Below are positions 1-10,878 of a stretch of 64,000 bases of DNA, in pieces. How positions within the stretch are numbered: the stretch's first letter is position 1; each line of letters opens with the position of its first letter. The notes below the pieces were generated by a model. That model did not search any database. It saw only the letters and a program-made list of their open reading frames with translations, and was not told the origin of the DNA. Location: positions 44,121,338 to 44,185,337 of the forward strand of contig NC_046674.1 of assembly GCF_003369915.1 (NCBI RefSeq), read 5' to 3'. A program made the position numbers and the translations under genes. The stretch comes from Drosophila miranda. Its lineage: Eukaryota; Arthropoda; Insecta; Diptera; Drosophilidae.

Positions 1-2846
1 ATGAGACTCCACCTGAGGAGGAGATCTCCAGGAAAGCCACGACTCATCTTGTTAAACTATTTACCGACGCCTGCAATGAGGCGCTCGATAAATCCTGCCC
101 CTCTAGCAAGAGCAGAGGCCGGAAGAAACCTGAATGGTGGAATCCGAAACTGAGGGAACTCCGGAAAGCCTCCCGAAGACTCTTCAATAAAGCTAAGGCT
201 GAAAACGCTGAGCAGAACTGGGCCGATTACAAGGCCAGTCTGTCAGTTTACAATAAAGAACTGAGGAAAGCCAAACGCGCCTCATGGCGTAAGTTCTGTA
301 GCGACATTGAGAATAACTCGGAAGCCTCGCGCTTGCGCAAAGTTCTCTCGAAGACTACACCCACTCTGTGCTACCTGAAGAACGCCGACCAATCATGGAC
401 AACGTCCAGCAATGAGTCGCTAAATCTTCTCCTTAACACCCACTTTCCCGGCTGCGATGAAAACAGACCACACTACATCGCGGCTCCCTCCGTTGCCTCA
501 AGTGTTATCATGAACCTGCTAAGCCAGGAGAACATTTCCTGGGCAATAAAAAGCTTCAAACCATACAAGTCTGCGGGACCAGATGGCATCATCCCTGCCC
601 AACTGATTCACGCTGGACAAAAAGCCACTAATTGGCTCAAAAGGATATACGAGGGAATCTTCTCCCATGGATATATCCCGGAAACCTGGCTTCATACCAA
701 AGTCGTCTTCATCCCCAAGGCAGGCAAGCCCTCGCACACTGCCCCCAAAGATTTCAGACCCATAAGTCTATCGTCCTTCCTTCTGAAGACGATGGAACGG
801 CTTTTGGGGATGCATCTCACGGTAAATATGCCGCCTAGTCTATTCTCAGACTCCCAGCATGCCTATCGGAAAGGAAGATCCACCGAAACGGCCCTACACA
901 CGATCACATCGATCATAGAAGCGTCCCTCAACTGTAAGGAGTACACCCTGGTAGCCTTCCTTGACATAGAAGGTGCCTTTAATAACATCCTCCCGACCGC
1001 CATCACGGGTGCACTGACGGACCTGGGGGTTGACTCCCGGACGGTGAGCCTGATCGATCAGATGCTACAATGCAGGACGGTTGAGGCATCACTGGGGACG
1101 TCAACGTCCACCAGATTTGTCAGTAGAGGCACCCCGCAGGGCGGAGTCCTCTCGCCCCTCCTATGGAACGTGGCAGTGAACGAACTGCTGCGGGAGATAG
1201 AGGGGGTGGCTGCCGCGTGGTGGCGTATGCGGACGATGTTGCTATAGCATTCTCGGGTAAATTCCCGCAGACGCTGTGTGAGGGCCTGACAAGCACTCTC
1301 ATGAAGATGTCAAAATGGGCAGACAAATGCGGTCTAGGCGTCAACCCGTCTAAAACGAAACTGGTGCTCTTCACTAGGAAGTACAAAGTTCCGGCACTGA
1401 TTCCCCCAAGACTATGTGGGAAGCGCTAATCTTCAGCAACAACGCCAAGTATCTTGGTCTAATCCTCGATAGAAAGCTCGATTGGAAATTGAGCATAGAG
1501 GATAGAGTAAAGAAGGCCACAGTAGCCCTCTATACTTGCAGGAAAGCCATCGGACTAAGATGGGGAATGACCCCCTATATAGTTCGGTGGCTTTACACCA
1601 CCATCATACGACCGATCATGCTCTATGGAGCGGTAGTATGGTGGCCAGCCTTAGACAAAAGGACATGCCTCAATAAACTCAGCAGAGTTCAACGCATGGC
1701 AGAGCTATGCATAACTGGCGGGCTACGCACTACTCCAGGGGAAGCCCTGGATACTGTGCTGGACCTCCTCCCCATAGATCTCATGGGAAAGAAAGTGGCA
1801 ACACTTCCGCACTCAGAATGAGAGAAGCCAGACTGTGGAAAGCGTCCGCGGTTGGGCACTCGGGAATCCTGACGAGACACCCGCAATTACCAGAGAGGAC
1901 AGATTATTGTGTCCCTAGTGATCTCCTCTCGACGCCTTTCCAGGTATCAATCCCATCTAGGGAGGACTGGGAGATGGGCGAACCAGAACCCGCAAATGCG
2001 GTTCACTTCTACACTGATGGCTCCAAGCTAGAGGGCCGCGTGGGAGCCGGAGTCTACTGCAGCGAGCTGAACATCAGTCATTGCTTCAGGCTCCCGGACC
2101 ACTGCAGTGTGTTCCAAGCGGAGGTTGTAGCCATCAAGAAGGCCATTTCTATCGTCTCCAAACTACTTCTAGACACGCACTTAGTGTGCGTTTTCTCGGA
2201 CAGCCAAGCAGCTATTAAAGCTCTAGGCTCAATATCGTCGACCTCAGCGACTGTAAATGACTGCCGCAGGTCTCTGCACGAGATCGCAGATCAGTTAGAC
2301 CTCTTCCTTATATGGGTCCCAGGCCACAGGGACATCGAGGGGAACGACGCCGCCGACGAGCTAGCAAGGCAGGGTACTACAGTTCCTCTCCTTATGGAGA
2401 GGGAGCAGGTAGCGATGCCTCTGGCTACGTGCAGGCTCCTCACGCACGAATTGTTCGAGCAAAATGCCAATAGGAGATGGCAGCAAACCGTTTCCTGTAA
2501 AATCTCAAGATTGATATGGCCATATCGATCGAAGAAGCGCTCAGCCGAGCTGTATAGGCTCAGCAGAGCACAGTGCTCTTCAGTTACTCGAGCCATTACG
2601 GGACACTGGCAGATTGGCACTCATGCCTCTAGACTGTCAATCCCTCATAACGACTTCTGCAGGAGTTGTCGCGACGAGGAAGAGGAGGAATCGGTCCCCC
2701 ACTTCTTCTGCCACTGCCCGGCCCTTGGAAATCGTCGTCTTCGTATTCTCGGGGCCGCTTTCCTCACAGACATTTCGGACCTGTCCGAAATCAAACCGGG
2801 GACCTTGTCCAGATTCATCCAAGTCTCCGGATGGGACTGCCCTTAA
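1..2846 (+). pseudogene. LOA-type ORF2 remnant: RT and RNase H (unit 1)
   Basis: The frame is open from base 3 to 1247, covering the linker after the endonuclease and most of RT, including FLDIEGAFNN (catalytic Asp) and TPQGGVLSPLLWN. It then shifts at a run of five G (1202-1206), where unit 2 has six. The catalytic YADD box (1226-1237) follows in the next frame, which stops at 1427-1429. The thumb region resumes at 1414-1821, and a further shift near 1800 leads into RNase H. RNase H shows YTDGS near 2012, an AEVVAIKKA Glu motif, SDSQAAIKAL and GNDAADELA. A CRSC...H...C zinc motif lies near the end. The breaks near 1429 and 1800 are shared with unit 2, so the element was already dead before the duplication. 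Confidence 0.85.
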
Positions 2847-2996
2847 TTTGCAACAGCCTGTTTCTCCACGGTTTTTAGGTACTGGGAAGGGGCACACGCC
2901 CATGCGGCACCACAACGGACCTTCTACAGGTCCAAGTGAGCTTGGGAGGGTTTCATCACTCCCCAGGCTACCGCCTGAACCTAACCTAACCTAACC
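2847..2996 (+). other. 3' UTR and CCTAA-type tail of the LOA element (unit 1)
   Basis: Non-coding end of the LOA element after the ORF2 stop. It closes with CCTGAACC followed by CCTAA-like repeats at 2981-2996 and then unrelated sequence. Non-LTR elements of this group often end in short simple repeats rather than poly(A); that is general family knowledge. The same end occurs in unit 2. Confidence 0.65.
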
Positions 2997-3350
2997 GTAG
3001 TAGCCGTATTAGCGGAGAATCAATTGCCATAGTCGGAGATCAGGTCAAAACTCTTTATATTCTCCATCAAGAAACAATCAACTGAGTTGTCCTCATTTCT
3101 TATCCGTGCAACCACAATGAGCGCCACAGCAAAACGAGGCAGGGCCGGCTAGTTAAACAACAAAAATCGAAGTATAGAGGCAATATAAAGAAAATTCCGT
3201 TTTTTATAAGGAGACTTAAAAAAAAATGTAATAGTGTTAATTATTATGTATTCTTCTTTTTTATGTGTAATTTAATTTACAAAGACTTGGAGGAAACTAA
3301 TATATATTTAAATACTAATATTTAATATACTAGCTCAAAAAATACTTTTC
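2997..3350. other. AT-rich stretch, possible 3' UTR of the cyclin-like gene (unit 1)
   Basis: No ORF or RNA gene is visible. The stretch lies directly downstream, on the minus strand, of the cyclin-like stop codon at 3351-3353, so it may be that gene's 3' UTR and flank. No clear AATAAA signal was found on the minus strand close to the stop. The LOA element is inserted beyond it. Confidence 0.4.
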
Positions 3351-3877
3351 TCAAAATTGTATGTCTTGTAACTCATTTTTAGCCTGCCCTAGAATCTTAA
3401 ATGTTTGCGTCCGATAGGGTAGGGTAGCCTTAAAGCAATTTTGATCAGCGTTGGTGTCAGCAGTAGTAAATGTTAGGGAGGGTATTGGCATTTGCCTCAT
3501 GCGTTGCGGGCGCTGCTGATGATATTGCTGGTTTGGATGAGTCTGATTACGTCTCTGGCAGTACATTTTTGCAGAGTTAGGAGGTTGAATGTCAACAAAA
3601 AACGGCTGCAGGTTGCGACTGTGCTCTTCAAAAATGTTCTCCATATGCAACATACACTCTTGCAGTTGAACCTATTTATATAAAAATAAAATTTAGTCAA
3701 TGCCTTGGACTTCAATCTTTCTTATACAAACTTGTTCGATGCTGGTTAAGTCCGTAAGTAGACCTAATAAAAAGGGAAGATTATGGCCTGTGCGAAGATG
3801 ACATTTTAGCCCACTCATTGAAGCGGCTATACTCGATGCTGCTATTGTGCTAGCTGGGTACTTTGCAAATTGATGTT
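3351..3877 (-). CDS. D-type cyclin-like gene, last two coding exons (unit 1), partial
   Basis: Two minus-strand exons join in frame. The penultimate exon is 3732-3877 (146 bp, preceded on the minus strand by a CCGCAG acceptor at 3878). The last exon is 3351-3671 (107 codons including TGA). They are separated by a 60-bp intron (3672-3731) with a GTTTGT donor, a branch-like GACTAAA and an AAATAG acceptor, typical of short fly introns. The encoded text includes YPASTIAASSIAAS, LLTDLTSIEQ and then CMLHMENIFEEHSRNLQPF. This resembles the C-terminal cyclin fold of D-type cyclins, where YPPSM.AA.S.AAA is followed by a Leu-rich helix and a C..C.E.IE helix. The tail is Gln-rich. D-type cyclins partner CDK4/6; this fragment lacks the cyclin box. 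Upstream exons were not found before the retrotransposon array, so this is either a gene end beyond a giant intron or a duplicated fragment. Family assignment is from recognition of the motif pattern, not from a search. Confidence 0.6.
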
Positions 3878-4303
3878 CTGCGGAATAACAGTTATATAGC
3901 TTATATAACAGTTATATATAATAATAAGAATAATAAAATATTAAAATACCGAATATTCGGTAAAATGCACATCCCCACAACAAAACATGTCTGTCCAGAG
4001 AAGGGTTGGTAATTTCGGCTTCAGAATTTCAAAGGGGGCTCTAAAACACATGATGGGTATATTTTGGTATATTGTAAGGAATGGGCAGATCAAGCAGGCC
4101 AAGATTTGGGTTCTCATGCCGTATTGACTAGGAATAGTTTTTCTTAGCTCAAACTTGGTTCGCCATGGAGCTTAAATTTTGTCTGAAATATTGTGATCCC
4201 ATAATTGTAAAAGTAACTCTCTGTCTACATTCCTCGATTCGGAAATTAAAAAAAAAACGGAAGGGATCGTTGTGAGGTGCTGTGCCGACCGCAACTCTAC
4301 ATT
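3878..4303. other. Unassigned AT-rich sequence, possible cyclin-gene intron (unit 1)
   Basis: This lies immediately upstream, on the minus strand, of a splice-acceptor-like CCGCAG. It contains AT-rich low-complexity sequence at about 3890-3960. I read both strands for another cyclin exon with a cyclin-box-like helix pattern and saw none. A short open minus-strand frame at about 3950-4125 has no recognisable motif. Confidence 0.4.
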
Positions 4304-5005
4304 TATACCCGATACTAACTCAGTATAGCTCTCCTCCGGCAGACGCCGAAATTTTGAGATATACGTTGTTTAGTGACATCTAACAGGAGTGTGGATACCA
4401 AATTTGGTTGCTTTAGCCTTAATAGTCTCTGAGATTTGTGGATGCCCCAGATTTTCGTCCTTTGCGGGGGCGGAAGGGGGTGTGGCGAAATTTTGAAACT
4501 CGCTCGTCAAGGTCCGATATCACAGGAGTGTGGATCAAAAATTTGGTTGCTCTAGCTTTTATAGTCTCTGAGATCTAGGAACTCACTTTTAGCAATAGGC
4601 AAAGCCGACCATGAAACCTGTGTGTTAGAGAGAGACAGAGCGAAGAGAATGAAATTTTTTTCATCAGATTCTGCAGTCTAGAAGATATAATCATTCTCTA
4701 CGATTCTGCGTTTTCTCGTATCTTTGAAATTGTGGATGCCACAGATTTTCGACCTTTTTGGGGGCGGAAGTGGGCGGGGCGAAGTTTTGAAATATACCTG
4801 TAACAGTGACATGTCCCAGAAGTCTGGATACAAAATGTCGTTGCTCCAGCTCTTATAGTCTCTGAGCACTAGGCGCTCATAGGGACGACAGACAGATATG
4901 GCTCTATCGACTTGGCTTTTGATGCTGATCAAGAATATATATACATTATATGGTCGGAAACGGTTTCTGGACGTTTCACATATCCACTTTCACCACTTAT
5001 CTAAT
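4304..5005. repeat. Dispersed repeat interrupted by the gypsy LTR (unit 1)
   Basis: The stretch begins with TATACCCGATACT and contains three imperfect internal repeats built around GTGGATGCC..AGATTTTCG, a GGGGGCGGAAG box, and TTATAGTCTCTGAG. It ends with a GATCAAGAATATATATAC-type segment and TCGGAAACGG. This style is common in dispersed Drosophila repeats, but I cannot name the family. The LTR start interrupts it after CTTATCTAAT. An 84-codon minus-strand ORF inside (4678-4932) follows the repeat structure and is not a gene. Confidence 0.6.
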
Positions 5006-5033
5006 TGTGACGCCCAGCGCCAGGAAGACCAAG
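5006..5033 (+). repeat. 28-bp stub of the gypsy LTR 5' end, fused to LOA sequence
   Basis: Begins TGTGACGCCCAGCGCC, identical to the start of every full LTR in the window and at the same flanking CTAAT as LTR1 at 10388. After AAG at 5033 the sequence switches to LOA ORF2. This is the breakpoint of the tandem duplication and shows that the LTR element was present before duplication. Confidence 0.9.
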
Positions 5034-8000
5034 TGCCAAGACCAAGACCCCCCTCCACAGGCGCTCAGGGCGCTAATCACAGACTGCAAGGCCAAGGACA
5101 CCGGCCTAATCGTAGGGTGCGACGCCAATGCACACCACTGCCAGTGGGGAAGCACTGACACCAACGAAAGGGGTGAGTACCTTTTCAACTATTTACTGAC
5201 CACTCAGATGGTCCTTTTAAATAGGGGAAGTGATCCCACCTTCATTATTAAAAACCGCAAGGAGGTCCTGGACCTCACACTTGCCTCTCATGAGTTACAC
5301 GGGAACATCGTATCCTGGAGGGTCCTGGAAGAGCACTCCTTCTCGGACCACAGGTACGTGGAAACCGTATTCTTTTTTTCACTACCGAGACCAGCTCAAT
5401 TTCGGAACCTTAGGCGGACAAACTGGGCTCGGTACTCAGACCACCTCTGTCGTGTTCTCAATGAGACTCCACCTGAGGAGGAGATCTCCAGGAAAGCCAC
5501 GACTCATCTTGTTAAACTATTTACCGACGCCTGCAATGAGGCGCTCGATAAATCCTGCCCCTCTAGCAAGAGCAGAGGCCGGAAGAAACCTGAATGGTGG
5601 AATCCGAAACTGAGGGAACTCCGGAAAGCCTCCCGAAGACTCTTCAATAAAGCTAAGGCTGAAAACGCTGAGCAGAACTGGGCCGATTACAAGGCCAGTC
5701 TGTCAGTTTACAATAAAGAACTGAGGAAAGCCAAACGCGCCTCATGGCGTAAGTTCTGTAGCGACATTGAGAATAACTCGGAAGCCTCGCGCTTGCGCAA
5801 AGTTCTCTCGAAGACTACACCCACTCTGTGCTACCTGAAGAACGCCGACCAATCATGGACAACGTCCAGCAATGAGTCGCTAAATCTTCTCCTTAACACC
5901 CACTTTCCCGGCTGCGATGAAAACAGACCACACTACATCGCGGCTCCCTCCGTTGCCTCAAGTGTTATCATGAACCTGCTAAGCCAGGAGAACATTTCCT
6001 GGGCAATAAAAAGCTTCAAACCATACAAGTCTGCGGGACCAGATGGCATCATCCCTGCCCAACTGATTCACGCTGGACAAAAAGCCACTAATTGGCTCAA
6101 AAGGATATACGAGGGAATCTTCTCCCATGGATATATCCCGGAAACCTGGCTTCATACCAAAGTCGTCTTCATCCCCAAGGCAGGCAAGCCCTCGCACACT
6201 GCCCCCAAAGATTTCAGACCCATAAGTCTATCGTCCTTCCTTCTGAAGACGATGGAACGGCTTTTGGGGATGCATCCACCGAAACGGCCCTACACACGAT
6301 CACATCGATCATAGAAGCGTCCCTCAACTGTAAGGAGTACACCCTGGTAGCCTTCCTTGACATAGAAGGTGCCTTTAATAACATCCTCCCGACCGCCATC
6401 ACGGGTGCACTGACGGACCTGGGGGTTGACTCCCGGACGGTGAGCCTGATCGATCAGATGCTACAATGCAGGACGGTTGAGGCATCACTGGGGACGTCAA
6501 CGTCCACCAGATTTGTCAGTAGAGGCACCCCGCAGGGCGGAGTCCTCTCGCCCCTCCTATGGAACGTGGCAGTGAACGAACTGCTGCGGGAGATAGAGGG
6601 GGGTGGCTGCCGCGTGGTGGCGTATGCGGACGATGTTGCTATAGCATTCTCGGGTAAATTCCCGCAGACGCTGTGTGAGGGCCTGACAAGCACTCTCATG
6701 AAGATGTCAAAATGGGCAGACAAATGCGGTCTAGGCGTCAACCCGTCTAAAACGAAACTGGTGCTCTTCACTAGGAAGTACAAAGTTCCGGCACTGATTC
6801 CCCCAAGACTATGTGGGAAGCGCTAATCTTCAGCAACAACGCCAAGTATCTTGGTCTAATCCTCGATAGAAAGCTCGATTGGAAATTGAGCATAGAGGAT
6901 AGAGTAAAGAAGGCCACAGTAGCCCTCTATACTTGCAGGAAAGCCATCGGACTAAGATGGGGAATAACCCCCTATATAGTTCGGTGGCTTTACACCACCA
7001 TCATACGACCGATCATGCTCTATGGAGCGGTAGTATGGTGGCCAGCCTTAGACAAAAGGACATGCCTCAATAAACTCAGCAGAGTTCAACGCATGGCAGA
7101 GCTATGCATAACTGGCGGGCTACGCACTACTCCAGGGGAAGCCTGGATACTGTGCTGGACCTCCTCCCCATAGATCTCATGGGAAAGAAAGTGGCAACAC
7201 TTCCGCACTCAGAATGAGAGAAGCCAGACTGTGGAAAGCGTCCGCGGTTGGGCACTCGGGAATCCTGACGAGACACCCGCAATTACCAGAGAGGACAGAT
7301 TATTGTGTCCGTAGTGATCTCCTCTCGACGCCTTTCCAGGTATCAATCCCATCTAGGGAGGACTGGGAGATGGGCGAACCAGAACCCGCAAATGCGGTTC
7401 ACTTCTACACTGATGGCTCCAAGCTAGAGGGCCGCGTGGGAGGCGGAGTCTACTGCAGCGAGCTGAACATCAGTCATTGCTTCAGGCTCCCGGACCACTG
7501 CAGTGTGTTCCAAGCGGAGGTTGTAGCCATCAAGGAGGCCATATCTATCGTCTCCAAACTACTTCTAGACACGCACTTAGTGTGCGTTTTCTCGGACAGC
7601 CAAGCAGCTATTAAAGCTCTAGGCTCAATATCGTCGACCTCAGCGACTGTAAATGACTGCCGCAGGTCTCTGCACGAGATTGCAGATCAGTTAGACCTCT
7701 TCCTTATATGGGTCCCAGGCCACAGGGACATCGAGGGGAACGACGCCGCCGACGAGCTAGCAAGGCAGGGTACTACAGTTCCTCTCCTTATGGAGAGGGA
7801 GCAGGTAGCGATGCCTCTGGCTACGTGCAGGCTCCTCACGCACGAATTGTTCGAGCAAAATGCCAATAGGAGATGGCAGCAAACCGTTTCCTGTAAAATC
7901 TCAAGATTGATATGGCCATATCGATCGAAGAAGCGCTCAGCCGAGCTGTATAGGCTCAGCAGAGCACAGTGCTCTTCAGATACTCGAGCCATTACGGCAC

Positions 8001-8242
8001 ACTGGCAGATTGGCACTCATGCCTCTAGACTGTCAATCCCTCATAACGACTTCTGCAGGAGTTGTCGCGACGAGGAAGAGGAGGAATCGGTCCCCCACTT
8101 CTTCTGCCACTGCCCGGCCCTTGGAAATCGTCGTCTTCGTATTCTCGGGGTTGCTTTCCTCACAGACATTTCGGACCTGTCCGAAATCAAACCGGGGACC
8201 TTGTCCAGATTCATCCAAGTCTCCGGATGGGACTGCCCTTAA
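5034..8242 (+). pseudogene. LOA-type ORF2 remnant: endonuclease, RT, RNase H (unit 2)
   Basis: The C-terminal part of an apurinic-type endonuclease is visible at about 5100-5360: GCDANAHHCQWGS, LDLTLAS and SFSDHRYVET (catalytic SDH). RT follows in the same frame to 6314. A 64-bp deletion at about 6275, flanked by ATC, removes the RT region after KTMERLLGMH and shifts the frame. RT continues at 6092-6826 with FLDIEGAFNN, TPQGGVLSPLLWN and YADD, here with the six-G run intact at 6598-6603. A stop at 6824-6826 and a one-base loss near 7150 break the thumb. RNase H and the C-terminal zinc motif are in 7214-8242. The gene is not functional. Confidence 0.85.
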
Positions 8243-8393
8243 TTTGCAACAGCCTGTTTCTCCACGGTTTTTAGGCACTGGGAAGGGGCACACGCCCATG
8301 CGGCACCACAACGGACCTTCTACAGGTCCAAGTGAGCTTGGGAGGGTTTCATCACTCCCCCAGGCTACCGCCTGAACCTAACCTAACCTAACC
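5034..8393 (+). mobile_element. LOA-type non-LTR retrotransposon, 5'-truncated (unit 2)
   Basis: Second copy of the LOA element, starting in the endonuclease domain at the duplication junction rather than at a natural 5' end. It carries endonuclease, RT, RNase H, a zinc motif, the 3' UTR (8243-8370) and a CCTAA-type tail (about 8371-8393). It is nearly identical to unit 1 over the shared part, so the truncation here is the breakpoint, not abortive reverse transcription. Confidence 0.85.
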
Positions 8394-8747
8394 GTAGTAG
8401 CCGTATTAGCGGAGAATCAATTGCCATAGTCGGAGATCAGGTCAAAACTCTTTATATTCTCCATCAAGAAACAATCAACTGAGTTGTCCTCATTTCTTAT
8501 CCGTGCAACCACAATGAGCGCCACAGCAAAACGAGGCAGGGCCGGCTAGTTAAACAACAAAAATCGAAGTATAGAGGCAATATAAAGAAAATTCCGTTTT
8601 GTATAAGGAGACTTAAAAAAAAATGTAATAATGTTAATTATTATGTATTCTTCTTTTTTATGTGTAATTTAATTTACAAAGACTTGGAGGAAACTAATAT
8701 ATATTTAAATACTAATATTAAATATACTAGCTCAAAAAATACTTTTC
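8394..8747. other. AT-rich stretch, possible 3' UTR of the cyclin-like gene (unit 2)
   Basis: Duplicate of 2997-3350 with a few point differences. No gene seen. Confidence 0.4.
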
Positions 8748-9274
8748 TCAAAATTGTATGTCTTGTAACTCATTTTTAGCCTGCCCTAGAATCTTAAATG
8801 TTTGCGTCCGATAGGGTAGGGTAGCCTTAAAGCAATTTTGATCAGCGTTGGTGTCAGCAGTAGTAAATGTTAGGGAGGGTATTGGCATTTGCCTCATGCG
8901 TTGCGGGCGCTGCTGATGATATTGCTGGTTTGGATGAGTCTGATTACGTCTCTGGCAGTACATTTTTGCAGAGTTAGGAGGTTGAATGTCAACAAAAAAC
9001 GGCTGCAGGTTGCGACTGTGCTCTTCAAAAATGTTCTCCATATGCAACATACACTCTTGCAGTTGAACCTATTTATATAAAAATAAAATTTAGTCAATGC
9101 CTTGGACTTCAATCTTTCTTATACAAACTTGTTCGATGCTGGTTAAGTCCGTAAGTAGACCTAATAAAAAGGGAAGATTATGGCCTGTGCGAAGATGACA
9201 TTTTAGCCCACTCATTGAAGCGGCTATACTCGATGCTGCTATTGTGCTAGCTGGGTACTTTGCAAATTGATGTT
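8748..9274 (-). CDS. D-type cyclin-like gene, last two coding exons (unit 2), partial
   Basis: Second copy of the two cyclin-like exons: penultimate exon 9129-9274, 60-bp intron 9069-9128, last exon 8748-9068 ending at TGA. Splice signals and reading frame are unchanged from unit 1 and I see no disabling difference. The duplication is too recent for this to show selection. This copy is nearer to where an upstream exon would lie, beyond the LTR array. If splicing reaches it from a distant donor, it could be the used terminal exon pair and the unit-1 copy a spare (inference). Confidence 0.6.
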
Positions 9275-9699
9275 CTGCGGAATAACAGTTATATAGCTTA
9301 TATAACAGTTATATATAATAATAAGAATAATAAAATATTAAAATACCGAATATTCGGTAAAATGCACATCCCCACAACAAAACATGTCTGTCCAGAGAAG
9401 GGTTGGTAATTTCGGCTTCAGAATTCCAAAGGGGGCTCTAAAACACATGATGGGTATATTTTGGTATATTGTAAGGAATGGGCAGATCAAGCAGGCCAAG
9501 AATTGGGTTCTCATGCCGTATTGACTAGGAATAATTTTTCTTAGCTCAAACTTGGTTCGCCATGGAGCTTAAATTTTGTCTGAAATATTGTGATCCCATT
9601 ATTGTAAAAGTAACTCTCTGTCTACATTCCTCGATTCGGAAATTAAAAAAAAAACGGAAGGGATTGTTGTGAGGTGCTGTGCCGACCGCAACTCTACAT
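9275..9699. other. Unassigned AT-rich sequence, possible cyclin-gene intron (unit 2)
   Basis: Duplicate of 3878-4303. A short minus-strand ORF at 9546-9761 has no recognisable domain and crosses into the dispersed repeat. No further cyclin exon was seen. Confidence 0.4.
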
Positions 9700-10387
9700 T
9701 TATACCCGATACTAACTCCGGCAGACGCCGAAATTTTGAGATATACGTTGTTTAATGACATCTAACAGGAGTGTGGATACCAAATTTGGTTGCTCTAGCC
9801 TTAATAGTCTCTGAGTTTTGTGGATGCCCCAGATTTTCGTCCTTTGCGGGGGCGGAGGGGGGTGTGGCGAAATTTTGAAACTAGCTCGTCAAGGTCCGAT
9901 ATCACAGGAGTGTGGATCAAAAATTTGGTTGCTCTAGCTTTTATAGTCTCTGAGATCTAGGAACTCACTTTTAGCAATAGGCAAAGCCGACCATGAAACC
10001 TGTGTGTTAGAGAGAGACAGAGCGAAGAGAATGAAATTTTTTTCATCAGATTCTGCAGTCTAGAAGATATAATCATTCTCTACGATTCTGCGTTTTCTCG
10101 TATCTTTGAAATTGTGGATGCCACAGATTTTCGACCTTTTTGGGGGCGGAAGTGGGCGGGGCGAAGTTTTGAAATATACCTGTAACAGTGACATGTCCCA
10201 GAAGTCTGGATACAAAATGTCGTTGCTCTAGCTCTTATAGTCTCTGGGCACTAGGCGCTCATAGGGACGACAGACAGATATGGCTCTATCGACTTGGCTT
10301 TTGATGCTGATCAAGAATATATATACATTATATGGTCGGAAACGGTTTCTGGACGTTTCACATATCCACTTTCACCACTTATCTAAT
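9700..10387. repeat. Dispersed repeat interrupted by LTR1 (unit 2)
   Basis: Duplicate of 4304-5005, shortened by about 16 bp near 9717. It ends at CTTATCTAAT directly before TGTGAC of LTR1, so TAAT or CTAAT is the candidate target-site duplication. The matching right flank lies outside the window. Confidence 0.6.
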
Positions 10388-10772
10388 TGTGACGCCCAGC
10401 GCCAGGAAGACCAAGCGCCGGCGCCACAAACACCACAACAATATCACTAGAAACACCAAGACAAGCCATGAAGACTATAAAATAAGTATTAGTAGGATAA
10501 GTAGAACATAAGCTACAAATACATGAAGACCTGCCACATAAGAAATAAATATAAATAAACAAACAATAAAAGATACATAAAACCAACCACAGCTGAGCAC
10601 CACCAATGGGCCCGTAGCACAGCCACCCACGGTCACACCCACAGCTGACCGCCCCAAGTGTGACCATAACCCAAGCTCCAACGGGCACACTATCAGCCGA
10701 TCCGTACAAACGCGTTAGGGACCCCTCAGCACAACGCGCTAGGGACAGACCGTACGATCAGCTGCTTTTCGG

Positions 10773-10835
10773 AAATAAAAGGGGCTCCGCCAGAGCGATC
10801 AGCATCAGTTCGGCTCCGGCCCGTGGAGAGGTAAG
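10773..10835 (+). promoter_or_regulatory. Candidate core promoter and splice donor in LTR1
   Basis: AAATAAAAGG (TATA-like, T at 10776) is followed 31 bp later by TCAGTT (10805-10810), a match to the Drosophila initiator TCAKTY, with A at 10807 as the predicted start. GAG|GTAAGC, a close match to a 5' splice site, follows at 10831. Upstream, TATAAAATA at 10476-10484 is a second TATA-like candidate without an initiator match. Which one is used cannot be decided by eye. Confidence 0.45.
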
Positions 10836-10878
10836 CATCAGTAGCAGCCACCAGCAGCCCCAGCGATCCTCCAATCCT

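Larger units (their letters stand above)
1..2996 (+). mobile_element. LOA-type non-LTR retrotransposon, 3' part (unit 1)
   Basis: This is the 3' portion of a LINE-like element, cut by the left edge of the window. It has an RT domain, a downstream RNase H domain and a Cys/His-rich C-terminus, the order known for the LOA and I clades of insect non-LTR elements. After the ORF2 stop at 2844-2846 comes a 3' UTR of about 130 bp, and the element ends in a short CCTAA-type tail at about 2976-2996. No poly(A) is present. Clade assignment rests on the RT-RNase H order and motif style; I cannot separate LOA from I or Baggins-like families without a search. Confidence 0.8.
1..10415. repeat. Direct tandem duplication, two units of about 5.4 kb
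   Basis: Position 1 onward matches position 5461 onward nearly base for base. Unit 1 runs from before the window to 5033; unit 2 runs from 5034 to about 10415, where its first 28 LTR bases match the LTR stub of unit 1. Both units contain LOA sequence, cyclin-like exons, a dispersed repeat and the left end of the gypsy LTR, in the same order. Small private indels separate them, for example a 64-bp deletion in unit 2 at about 6275 and a missing 16-bp stretch near 9717. The junction at 5033/5034 has overlapping short GACCAAG-type repeats, so a microhomology-mediated or replication-based origin is plausible (inference). Confidence 0.9.

Noticed and set aside
2976..2996. CCTAA repeats as telomeric sequence
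   Set aside because: Only a few units at the end of a non-LTR element, repeated identically in unit 2. Drosophila telomeres lack telomerase repeats.
3878..4303. Further upstream cyclin exons
   Set aside because: Both strands were read for a cyclin-box helix pattern with splice signals; nothing convincing was found.
4678..4932. 84-codon minus-strand ORF
   Set aside because: It follows the internal repeats of the dispersed element and has no recognisable domain.
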